8,384 nt of DNA from Rubrobacter sp. (GCA_016781725.1 JADDPU010000016.1:1-8384); one strand, 5' to 3'. Counted from the stretch's first letter, positions 1 through 6,436 are shown. The notes: generated by a model not told the origin, from the letters alone. Made by a program: numbers and translations.

Positions 1-49
1 CTGTTTTCGAGCTTGCGTGGGGCAGGCTCACGAGGGAGAGGGGCGAGAG

Positions 50-1495
<1,446 letters not shown>

Positions 1496-1512
1496 GAGCG
1501 ACTACGGGCCAT

Positions 1513-1548
1513 CGGGAAGGGCCGCGAGGTAGGTCGCGGCCTCTCCCG
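1513..1548 (+). terminator. GC-rich hairpin after the malic enzyme gene
   Basis: A stem closes from 1513-1527 to 1534-1548. Its inner 8 bp are perfect (GGCCGCGA at 1520-1527 with TCGCGGCC at 1534-1541, 6-nt loop), and the outer part continues with one G-U pair and one mismatch. A smaller CCCC/GGGG hairpin (1552-1555 with 1560-1563) follows. It starts 17 nt after the stop codon. There is no U tract, as is common for high-GC actinobacterial terminators, so termination is inferred from position and stem strength. It also separates the malic enzyme from the separately promoted gene at 1669. Confidence 0.5.
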
Positions 1549-1632
1549 GGTCCCCTTTCGGGGTGGGCCCGCAGGTGGTGGGGGGCGCCCGAGAGACAAG
1601 AGCCCCATGCCCTGGGGCCCCGAGCCGCCGGA

Positions 1633-1661
1633 TTGGACTTCTCTCGGGCTTGCCTTAGAAT
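1633..1661 (+). promoter_or_regulatory. Sigma-70-type promoter for the ferredoxin-like gene
   Basis: TTGGAC (1633-1638) and TAGAAT (1656-1661) are separated by exactly 17 nt. The -10 matches TATAAT at 5 of 6 positions, and the -35 shares TTG with the consensus. Transcription from this -10 should begin near 1668-1669, which is the GTG start codon of the following gene. No Shine-Dalgarno sequence lies between the -10 and the GTG, so the transcript would be leaderless or nearly so. Confidence 0.55.
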
Positions 1662-1668
1662 CTCGATC

Positions 1669-1950
1669 GTGACCAAGCTGCGCCAGATTTTCGTGTGCGC
1701 CACGCCTGGGGAGGGCCGCTGTGGCGCCAAGGGCGGCGGTGAGCTTCTGGAGGCGTTCCGGGAGGAGGTAGAGCGCCTGGGCCTCCCGGCGTCCGCGGTG
1801 CTCCGCAACGCCTGCACGCGCCGCCACGAGGAGGGCCCTGTAGTCTTTATCTACCCTGACGACGTCTGGCACACCCGGGTCACGCGCGGGGACGTGCCCG
1901 GGATCGTCGAGCGGTACCTGGCGCCTGAGCGGGCCGAGTCCCGCTCCTAG
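1669..1950 (+). CDS. Thioredoxin-like [2Fe-2S] ferredoxin homologue with a 3Cys-1His ligand set
   Basis: Small cytoplasmic protein of 93 residues, the usual length for a free-standing thioredoxin-fold [2Fe-2S] ferredoxin. The family pattern is recognisable: an opening strand RQIFVC, then Cys10-x7-Cys18, GGGELLEAF, and the closing EGPVVFIYPDDVWHTRVTRGDVPGIVERYL, which matches the common GPVVVVYP-x-GVWY-x-x-V ending. In that family the third and fourth ligands form C-x3-C just before the GP motif. Here the segment reads ACTRRHEEGP, so Cys49 is present but the fourth position is His53 (codon CAC at 1825-1827). The protein may bind a 3Cys-1His cluster, another metal, or no cluster. GTG at 1669 is the start because the promoter and first family strand begin there and no upstream start fits. 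An electron-transfer role is likely; its partner is unknown. Its stop overlaps the convergent gene's stop. Confidence 0.85.
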   Translation: MTKLRQIFVCATPGEGRCGAKGGGELLEAFREEVERLGLPASAVLRNACTRRHEEGPVVFIYPDDVWHTRVTRGDVPGIVERYLAPERAESRS

Positions 1951-3221
1951 CCCTGCTGCTTGGCGTCGCCCGGCGCGCCGAAGCCCACGCGCCCCAGGGT
2001 CCGCTCCATCGCCCAATCGGCGCCGGTTAGTATCCTGTCGCGCCGGCTCTTCATGTAGTAGAGAAAGATGCTGCGGTAGAGCGCCTGGGCCGGGGCCCCG
2101 CGCACCCTGAGGCCGACGGCGTCGGCGACGGCGCTCTCGGGGCCTAGGCTCACGACGTAGCCGCGATCGAAGAACCGGAAGGGAGGGCGGCCCCTGCGGC
2201 TCTTCGCGCCCCGCAACCGGCGCTTGAGGTCGCGGGCGACCCACGGTCCCTGCTGTACCGCTACCGAGGCGGTGGGGGCCAGCGGCCCGAGGCGGGGGTC
2301 GGTATACACGCCAGCGTCGCCAAGCACGTAGACCTCGGGGTGATCCGGTAGGGCGAGGTGCTCGTCCACGAAGGAGCGGCCCATCACGTCGTGCTCTCCA
2401 GGGAGGTTGCGTACTAGCGGCGGGGCCTCGATGCCCGCCGTCCACACGCGCGTGGGCGCCCGCAGCCACTCCCCACCGGCAAGGATCCCCTCGGCGCTGG
2501 CCTCCGTGACCGGGGCGCTCAGCCGGACCTCCACCCCCAACTCCGAGAGCGTCCTCCTCGCGACCCTGTCGAAGTAAGGGTCGAGCCAATCCATCAGCCG
2601 ATCCGTGGCTTCGAGCAGCACTACCCGCGGCTCGGCCGAAGGGGCGCGGTGGGAGCGCTTGCGGAGGTAGTCAAAGAGGGCTGCGATCTCGGCCGCTAGC
2701 TCGACACCGGTCGCCCCGCCACCCACGACGGCCACGGTGAGGGCGCCGGGTTGGGCCCCCTTCGGGCTCGTCGCGGCGTCCCAGGAGCGGGCCAGGGACC
2801 CGCGCAACGTCAGGGCGTCGTCCACGCTCCAGAAGGTCTGGAAGAAGCCGCGCATCTCGGGCGGGGGCGGGGCGGCGACGCTGCCTGGGTTCAGGATCAG
2901 GTACTCGTAGCCGATTCGTCCTTCCGGCGTCTCGAGCGTCCTCTGCTCGAGGTCTACGGAGGTCACCTCCGTCCGGAGAAACTCGCAGGCGCCGCGGCAC
3001 AGGGGGGCGATGGGGGAGCGGACGCTGTCGGGGTGGACGCGGCCCACGGCGACCTCGTGGATCAGGGGCACGAACGTGTACTCCTCCTCGCGGTCGATGA
3101 GCAAGGTCTCGCCCGACCGCCGCAGGTAGGAGGGCAGGTGCCTGAGCAGGGAGGCCCCGGCGAACCCGGCCCCGAGGATTACTACCCGCGCCCCGCGCAC
3201 GACGCTCACGCTACGGCTCAC
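1947..3221 (-). CDS. Type II NADH dehydrogenase-like FAD oxidoreductase
   Basis: Predicted peripheral membrane flavoprotein of 424 residues, within the usual NDH-2 range, that would pass electrons from NAD(P)H to quinone without pumping protons. It has two Rossmann folds: VVILGAGFAG at about 13-22 binds FAD and VAVVGGGATGVELAAEIA (about 163-180) binds NADH. VYVLGDAG (297-304) contacts FAD, and PLAPTASVAVQQGPWVARDL (313-332) is the characteristic NDH-family segment near the flavin and quinone site. The C-terminal region with LYRSIFLYYMKSRRDRI (381-397) is amphipathic and basic, fitting membrane attachment. Cys75 and Cys79 form a CxxxC whose role is unclear; sulfide:quinone reductase relatives use differently placed cysteines. 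GTG at 3221 is preferred because GGGAGG lies 8 nt upstream on the minus strand. The gene is divergent from the small genes at 3422 and convergent with the ferredoxin-like gene. The true electron donor and acceptor are inferred from the family. Confidence 0.88.
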   Translation of the reverse strand: MSRSVSVVRGARVVILGAGFAGASLLRHLPSYLRRSGETLLIDREEEYTFVPLIHEVAVGRVHPDSVRSPIAPLCRGACEFLRTEVTSVDLEQRTLETPEGRIGYEYLILNPGSVAAPPPPEMRGFFQTFWSVDDALTLRGSLARSWDAATSPKGAQPGALTVAVVGGGATGVELAAEIAALFDYLRKRSHRAPSAEPRVVLLEATDRLMDWLDPYFDRVARRTLSELGVEVRLSAPVTEASAEGILAGGEWLRAPTRVWTAGIEAPPLVRNLPGEHDVMGRSFVDEHLALPDHPEVYVLGDAGVYTDPRLGPLAPTASVAVQQGPWVARDLKRRLRGAKSRRGRPPFRFFDRGYVVSLGPESAVADAVGLRVRGAPAQALYRSIFLYYMKSRRDRILTGADWAMERTLGRVGFGAPGDAKQQG

Positions 3222-3257
3222 CTGCAGGACCTCCCTACGTCGCCTCTCTGTGAGGGG

Positions 3258-3263
3258 AGTATA
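3258..3263 (-). promoter_or_regulatory. Possible -10 element for the NADH dehydrogenase-like gene
   Basis: Read on the minus strand this is TATACT, 5 of 6 to the -10 consensus. It would start transcription near 3251 and give a leader of about 30 nt carrying the GGGAGG ribosome binding site. The -35 at 17-nt spacing (AAAGGT, 3286-3281) is poor, so this is a candidate only. Confidence 0.35.
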
Positions 3264-3294
3264 GCGTCAGGGAGGGCCGGACCTTTGGGGGCGC

Positions 3295-3323
3295 TTTACA
3301 AACCACGCGGCCGAACGTAGACT
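3295..3323 (+). promoter_or_regulatory. Sigma-70-type promoter for the two small TTG-start genes
   Basis: TTTACA (3295-3300, 5 of 6 to TTGACA) and TAGACT (3318-3323, 4 of 6 to TATAAT) are separated by exactly 17 nt. Transcription would begin near 3330, leaving about 90 nt of leader before the TTG start at 3422. It faces away from the NADH dehydrogenase-like gene, so 3222-3330 would be a divergent promoter region. Confidence 0.5.
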
Positions 3324-3329
3324 GCACGA

Positions 3330-3421
3330 ACCGCCGGCGGATGGGGCGCCGGGCGGGTTGAGGGGTATCAGGATAGGTAAACGGGAACGACCCCCTCCGC
3401 GGGGTCTAGAAAGGGACCGTC
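3330..3421 (+). promoter_or_regulatory. Structured 5' leader with alternative stems
   Basis: This predicted leader contains CCGGCG (3334-3339) with CGCCGG (3347-3352), a 6-bp stem with a 7-nt loop. GACCCC (3389-3394) pairs perfectly with GGGGTC (3401-3406) around a 6-nt loop. The ACCCC of that stem could instead pair with the upstream GGGGT at 3362-3366, so the two pairings exclude each other. The second hairpin ends 4 nt before the ribosome binding site. This is the layout of an attenuator or translation switch, but no known riboswitch consensus was recognised and the stems are short, so regulation is only a possibility. Confidence 0.3.
3411..3416 (+). promoter_or_regulatory. Ribosome binding site deciding the TTG start at 3422
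   Basis: AAGGGA lies 5 nt before TTG at 3422. No ATG or GTG occurs in this frame near the N-terminus; the next in-frame ATG is around codon 62. This site is therefore the main support for a TTG start. Confidence 0.5.
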
Positions 3422-3742
3422 TTGGTAATAAAGGACGGCACGGATCTAGGGGACATCGTCCCCGGGCTCATCGTAAGGCACACCAACCGGCGCCTCGGAA
3501 AACTGGAGCCCTGCGAGGCTTGCGAGCGCCTGATCTCGGGCCGCATCTCGTTCTCTGAGTTCGTGGACCAGGTCGGCGAAGAGTACACCGAACTGCTCGA
3601 GTTTATGATGGAGCACGACCTTCACCCGGGACGCCCAGAAGAGGTGCTCTTCTGCATAGACTGCAACCCCGGGCTCTACGACCCGGCCGTCCTGCGCTCC
3701 CAACTCGGATGCCTCTACGGCAACCGCGCGAAGTCGAAGTGA
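3422..3742 (+). CDS. Unrecognised 106-aa protein with two CxxC motifs
   Basis: I do not recognise this family. The frame uses G/C-rich third positions throughout and has a plausible ribosome binding site, which supports real coding. Five cysteines are visible: C31-E-A-C34, C78-I-D-C81 and Cys97. The pairs sit 43 residues apart, flanking a helical, acidic middle (about 44-66, EFVDQVGEEYTELLEFMMEH). Two separated CxxC pairs suggest a single zinc site formed by four cysteines, or a redox-active protein; no other catalytic motif is evident. No signal peptide or membrane segment is seen, so it is likely cytoplasmic. The start is TTG. It shares strand and probable promoter with the small membrane protein 100 nt downstream. 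The N-terminal GTDLGDIVPGLIVRHTNRRLGK could be a small beta-rich segment, which is only an impression. Confidence 0.75.
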   Translation: MVIKDGTDLGDIVPGLIVRHTNRRLGKLEPCEACERLISGRISFSEFVDQVGEEYTELLEFMMEHDLHPGRPEEVLFCIDCNPGLYDPAVLRSQLGCLYGNRAKSK

Positions 3743-3776
3743 GCCTCCCGGAAGGGTAAGGAAGCAGCCCAGCGGG

Positions 3777-3795
3777 TAGAATCCTTCGCGAAGGA
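3777..3795 (+). promoter_or_regulatory. 14-bp perfect palindrome abutting a TAGAAT hexamer
   Basis: TCCTTCGCGAAGGA (3782-3795) equals its own reverse complement. Its first base is the last base of TAGAAT (3777-3782), a 5-of-6 match to the -10 consensus. No good -35 is found 17 nt upstream. It lies in the 100-nt gap between the two small genes. It could be an operator for a dimeric regulator over a weak promoter, or fold in RNA as a short hairpin. Confidence 0.35.
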
Positions 3796-3826
3796 CCGCG
3801 CGGGTTCGGTCGTCGGAGCGAAGAGC

Positions 3827-3834
3827 AGGGAGGT
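3827..3834 (+). promoter_or_regulatory. Strong ribosome binding site for the TTG start at 3843
   Basis: AGGGAGGT is a near-ideal Shine-Dalgarno sequence, and 8 nt separate it from TTG at 3843. It fixes the start, since no ATG or GTG alternative lies at a suitable distance. Confidence 0.7.
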
Positions 3835-3842
3835 AAGGTACC

Positions 3843-4064
3843 TTGAACGACGAGACGCAGAAGCGCCTCATCACGATCCTGTCCAGCCTGATCGCCTACG
3901 CGCTGGCGGGCCGCCTTTCGGACGTGCTCATCAAGGAGCCCGAGGTCCGCGGCATCAGGGACGATGTCAAGGAGGCGCTCCTCAAGGCGAGCTTCTCCCT
4001 GGTCTCGACGATCATCGCCTCCTTCGTGATCCGGCGGGTAGTGGGCAGCCGCTGGGGCTCCTGA
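3843..4064 (+). CDS. Small two-helix membrane protein of unknown function (73 aa)
   Basis: I do not recognise a named family. The 73-residue product has two hydrophobic stretches: about 9-22 (LITILSSLIAYALA) and about 47-63 (LLKASFSLVSTIIASFV). They are joined by a charged loop (KEPEVRGIRDDVKEA), and the C-terminus is basic (IRRVVGSRWGS). This suggests a hairpin in the cytoplasmic membrane with the basic tail in the cytoplasm by the positive-inside rule. The start is TTG behind a strong ribosome binding site. It follows the two-CxxC gene by 100 nt, a gap that holds a palindrome, so the two may be co-transcribed or separately controlled. Nothing in the sequence indicates substrate or partner. 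Similar size and topology occur in holins and toxin-like peptides, but no specific motif supports either. Confidence 0.75.
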   Translation: MNDETQKRLITILSSLIAYALAGRLSDVLIKEPEVRGIRDDVKEALLKASFSLVSTIIASFVIRRVVGSRWGS

Positions 4065-4354
4065 GGAGCGCCGCCCCGAACGCCCTCCCGATTAGAGCAT
4101 CCCGCGCAGCTCTCGGCGGCCGGATACAAAGGCCCACGCGGCACTATGGGCCGAAAAGCTGTGGGCCTGCCCGCCGAGTGAGAACCTGACGCACCCCGGA
4201 GGGCGGACCCTGGACCGCACCCCTGGCGACCCGGCGGGCCAGAGGAAGTGGCGGCAAAGCACCGTCGGGCCCGCGCCGACGGGCGGCGCGGGGGGTGCAT
4301 CTCGCGGGTCGCGGCGGTCTTCGGGAGCCGCGTTTTTGCGCTATCATGGCGGCT
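4065..4354 (+). other. Non-coding stretch rich in inverted repeats
   Basis: No convincing gene is seen in these 290 bases. Structure includes GGCCCAC (4131-4137), which can pair either with TGGGCC (4147-4152, using its first 6 bases) or fully with GTGGGCC (4161-4167). A 7-bp perfect stem joins CCGTCGG (4262-4268) to CCGACGG (4276-4282), and GCACCCC (4191-4197) is complementary to GGGGTGC (4292-4298), which could close a larger domain. High GC makes chance stems common. If the hydrolase is leaderless, this is not its leader, so a small RNA or the 3' end of the upstream transcript are the alternatives. Confidence 0.3.
4342..4347 (+). promoter_or_regulatory. -10 element for a leaderless hydrolase transcript
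   Basis: TATCAT (5 of 6 to TATAAT) ends 7 nt before ATG at 4355, placing transcription start at or next to that ATG. No Shine-Dalgarno sequence is present. The -35 at 17-nt spacing (CTTCGG, 4319-4324) is poor. The arrangement mirrors the ferredoxin-like gene, where the gap is also 7 nt. Confidence 0.4.
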
Positions 4355-5776
4355 ATGAGCATCGTATTGATAATTCTCTTCCTGTTGGTCGCGGCTGTAC
4401 TCGCGGCCTCCTTCGCGCTCGGGCGCGCCACCCACGAGGTGGAGAGCGCGCGCGACACCGAGTACGTGGAGCTGGAAGGAACCTGGATCCGCTACACCGT
4501 CGTCGGCGGGGGGCCGCCGGTGCTTCTGGTTCACGGCTGGCTCTCGTCCTCGCGCGTCTGGGAGCGCCTCGCCGGTCGCCTGGCGCAGCGGTTCACCGTG
4601 TATACCCTCGACCTCACGGGGTTCGGCGAGTCGGACAAGCCCTCCTCGGGATACGGGGTGCGCAACGGCGGCCGCCTGCTCTACGCCTTCTGCGCCCACT
4701 TCGGCCTGACCCGGGCCAGCGTCATCGGCCACGACCTCGGCGGCGCCATGGCCGTAAAGCTCGCCGCCGATCATCAGGACGTGGTAGGGCGGCTCGTCCT
4801 CGTCTGCGCGCCGGCTGACGAGGACCAGATAGACCTGCCGACAATGCTCTGGCTCGCCACCCTGCCCGTCGTCGGGCCGATCTTCTACGCCCTCGGGCGC
4901 GCCCTGCGCCCGGTACGCAAGTTGTGGATGCGCCCCTTCGTCGCCGACCCCGGCGACCTTACCGAGGAGGTAATCGACGACGCGGGCAGGTCCACCCCGG
5001 CCGCCGTCTCCCAGACTTTGAGCATCGCGAGACGCGAGATCTCCCGCGGGCGACTCGCCAGGCAGGCCAGGATCATCAAGATACCGCTGCTGGTCATCGC
5101 CGGGGAGGAGGACCAGATCGTGGACCCCCAGTCCGTCGGCGTCTGGGCCGGCGGCGTGGACCGGGCCGAGATCTGCCTGCTCGAGGGGTGCGGCCACCTG
5201 CCGATGATCGAGCGCACCGCCGAGTTCGACGCCCAGGTGCTCGCTTTTCTTACGGGTGACGCCCGCTACCTGAACTACGTGGAGGGCGCCCCCGCCGCCA
5301 AAGAAGCCGGGCGTGACGACGAGCAGACCGGAGAAGAGCCACAGACCCGCTACCTCGAGGAGGACGCTGGGGCGCCCGCGGCCAGGCCCGACGGGCCCCC
5401 GGAGGATACCGCCGATCTCGGCCCGTATCCCCCGAAGGTCGACGGCGCCGAGCCCGAGCGGGAGGGCCAGCCCAACGTCGTCCGCAGGCGGTCTGGCGGG
5501 TACCCGCCCAGGAGGTCCCGGGGACCGGAGGTCCCGGCGGAGGACTACGCCAACGGCGCACAGGGGGAGGGCGCCGAAGAGGACTTCGGCGAGGGGCATC
5601 CGCCTTCCCGCGACCGCGGCGGACGCGCGAGCACTTCGGGCGAGGACTTCATACCCGAGCTGCCGAGAGACCTGTTCGACTGGCCGGAGGCACCCCGCGA
5701 GTTCAGAACCCGCGGCCGCCGCCCCCCGGAAGACGACGACCAACCCGCCGGCCCGGAAGGGCCAGACCGCTTCTAG
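4355..5776 (+). CDS. Membrane-anchored alpha/beta hydrolase (epoxide-hydrolase type) with long disordered tail
   Basis: The product has 473 residues. Residues 2-23 form one hydrophobic helix (SIVLIILFLLVAAVLAASFALG), a likely membrane anchor or uncleaved signal. Residues about 35-300 are an alpha/beta-hydrolase fold: oxyanion motif HGW (60-62), DLTGFGESDKP (86-96), nucleophile elbow GHDLGG with Asp127 in place of Ser, probable acid Asp253, and catalytic His281 in GCGHLPMIE. An Asp nucleophile is typical of epoxide hydrolases and haloalkane dehalogenases; the latter usually have Trp after it, and here it is Leu. A water-adding hydrolase on a hydrophobic substrate is inferred. Residues about 305-473 are rich in Pro, Glu, Asp, Arg and Gly, lack a fold-like pattern, and end near IPELPRDLFDWPEAPREF (433-450). 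Codon use in the tail matches the body, so it is not read-through of non-coding DNA. Start choice follows the TATCAT element; ATG at 4346 would add three residues. Confidence 0.9.
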   Translation: MSIVLIILFLLVAAVLAASFALGRATHEVESARDTEYVELEGTWIRYTVVGGGPPVLLVHGWLSSSRVWERLAGRLAQRFTVYTLDLTGFGESDKPSSGYGVRNGGRLLYAFCAHFGLTRASVIGHDLGGAMAVKLAADHQDVVGRLVLVCAPADEDQIDLPTMLWLATLPVVGPIFYALGRALRPVRKLWMRPFVADPGDLTEEVIDDAGRSTPAAVSQTLSIARREISRGRLARQARIIKIPLLVIAGEEDQIVDPQSVGVWAGGVDRAEICLLEGCGHLPMIERTAEFDAQVLAFLTGDARYLNYVEGAPAAKEAGRDDEQTGEEPQTRYLEEDAGAPAARPDGPPEDTADLGPYPPKVDGAEPEREGQPNVVRRRSGGYPPRRSRGPEVPAEDYANGAQGEGAEEDFGEGHPPSRDRGGRASTSGEDFIPELPRDLFDWPEAPREFRTRGRRPPEDDDQPAGPEGPDRF

Positions 5777-5779
5777 TCG

Positions 5780-5802
5780 TCGCGGGCGAGCTTCTCCCGC
5801 GA
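5780..5802. terminator. Bidirectional hairpin between convergent genes
   Basis: TCGCGGG (5780-5786) pairs perfectly with CCCGCGA (5796-5802) across a 9-nt loop. It sits in the 36-nt gap between the stop of the hydrolase (5776) and the stop of the acetyltransferase (5813). It can serve both strands; there is no U tract on either side. Confidence 0.5.
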
Positions 5803-5812
5803 AGGGCGAGCC

Positions 5813-6436
5813 CTAGAGCGTCTTCTTCAGGTACAGCCAGTTTTTCGTGCCAAGGAAGTAGGCGGTCAAAAACGACCTTTGCCTGGCCGTCTCGACGTAA
5901 CCCTCGGCTTCGTAGAGCCTGAGCGCGGACAGGTTGTTGCCGCTGACGTGCAGGCCGACGGTCTCTTTACCGGCGTCCCTGGCGAAGTCCTCGGCGGCTG
6001 CCAGGAGGCGTCGGGCCATCCCTTGCCGGCGAAAAGGGGGGGAGACCACGAGGCGCTCGACGTAGGCTTCGGAGGAGGTGTGGGAGTAGCGGGGGTATGA
6101 GAGCAACGTCGTCGCCCAGACGGCGCGCGGGAGGCCCAGGTTTCTGGTGAGGGCCCTCCACAGGCCGCGGGCGAGGACGTCGTCGCGGGAGGGCGCCGTT
6201 CGGACGCCCACGCTGGCGGCCAACTCTACAGTCGAGTAGCCCTCGACCACGAGCGAGGTGACCCCGCCTGAGGCGTGCTCCAGGCTAACCCACTTCTCCA
6301 TCACCTTCAGGGAGCGGTCCATGCGCCCTCCGAAGACGGGCCTGAACTTGTCCAGGAACCCCTCGACCACCAGGGCGGCTATCGCCGGGTCGTCCTCGGG
6401 GGCGGCGAAGCGTACTGTGAATTGCTCGGCCTCCAT
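5813..6436 (-). CDS. GNAT-family N-acetyltransferase
   Basis: Soluble acetyl-CoA-dependent acyltransferase of 207 residues. The GNAT core is in the C-terminal half: AYVERLVVSPPFRRQGMARRLLAAAEDFARDAG (124-156) holds the beta4 strand and the RRQGMA pyrophosphate-binding loop (136-141), and LHVSGNNLSALRLYEAEGYVE (162-182) is the typical motif-B region in which an Asn and the LYE-x-x-GY segment line the CoA site. The N-terminal part (FTVRFAAPEDDPAIAALV) is the usual opening strand and helix. Residues about 40-120 are longer and more divergent than in minimal GNATs and probably set substrate specificity, which cannot be read from sequence. The ATG lies 26 nt after the permease stop on the same strand, so the gene is probably the last of the ABC operon. 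TAGGAT, 6 nt before the ATG, could act as a ribosome binding site (AGGA) or as a -10 for a leaderless transcript. Confidence 0.9.
   Translation of the reverse strand: MEAEQFTVRFAAPEDDPAIAALVVEGFLDKFRPVFGGRMDRSLKVMEKWVSLEHASGGVTSLVVEGYSTVELAASVGVRTAPSRDDVLARGLWRALTRNLGLPRAVWATTLLSYPRYSHTSSEAYVERLVVSPPFRRQGMARRLLAAAEDFARDAGKETVGLHVSGNNLSALRLYEAEGYVETARQRSFLTAYFLGTKNWLYLKKTL

Noticed and set aside
17..49. GTG at 17 as the malic enzyme start
   Set aside because: It would add residues encoded by the Shine-Dalgarno region itself. ATG at 50 has better spacing, and the ACT domain begins shortly after it.
3747..3770. Resemblance to the SRP RNA apical hairpin (GGAA loop followed by GGAAGCAGCC)
   Set aside because: The flanking bases do not form the required helix, the 5' AGG(U)CC side is missing, and the motif starts just after a stop codon with no complementary outer stem.
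4177..4190. Resemblance to the B12 box of cobalamin riboswitches
   Set aside because: Two positions are missing from the box, and no upstream GCCACTG or core elements were found. The next gene is not B12-related and appears leaderless.
4295..4354. Earlier ATGs at 4295 and 4346 as the hydrolase start
   Set aside because: They would put polar residues before the hydrophobic anchor, and 4346 lies inside the probable -10 element. Neither has a ribosome binding site.
4733..4750. Haloalkane dehalogenase assignment for the hydrolase
   Set aside because: The halide-binding Trp after the nucleophile Asp is Leu here, so epoxide-hydrolase type is the safer label.
3896..5743. 615-codon minus-strand open frame opposite the hydrolase
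   Set aside because: Low-complexity Gly/Arg/Ala-rich translation with no motifs; it is antisense to a hydrolase with complete catalytic residues.
5270..5776. Frameshift or lost stop making the hydrolase tail
   Set aside because: Third-position G/C bias continues to the stop, and no alternative frame in this stretch gives a better protein.
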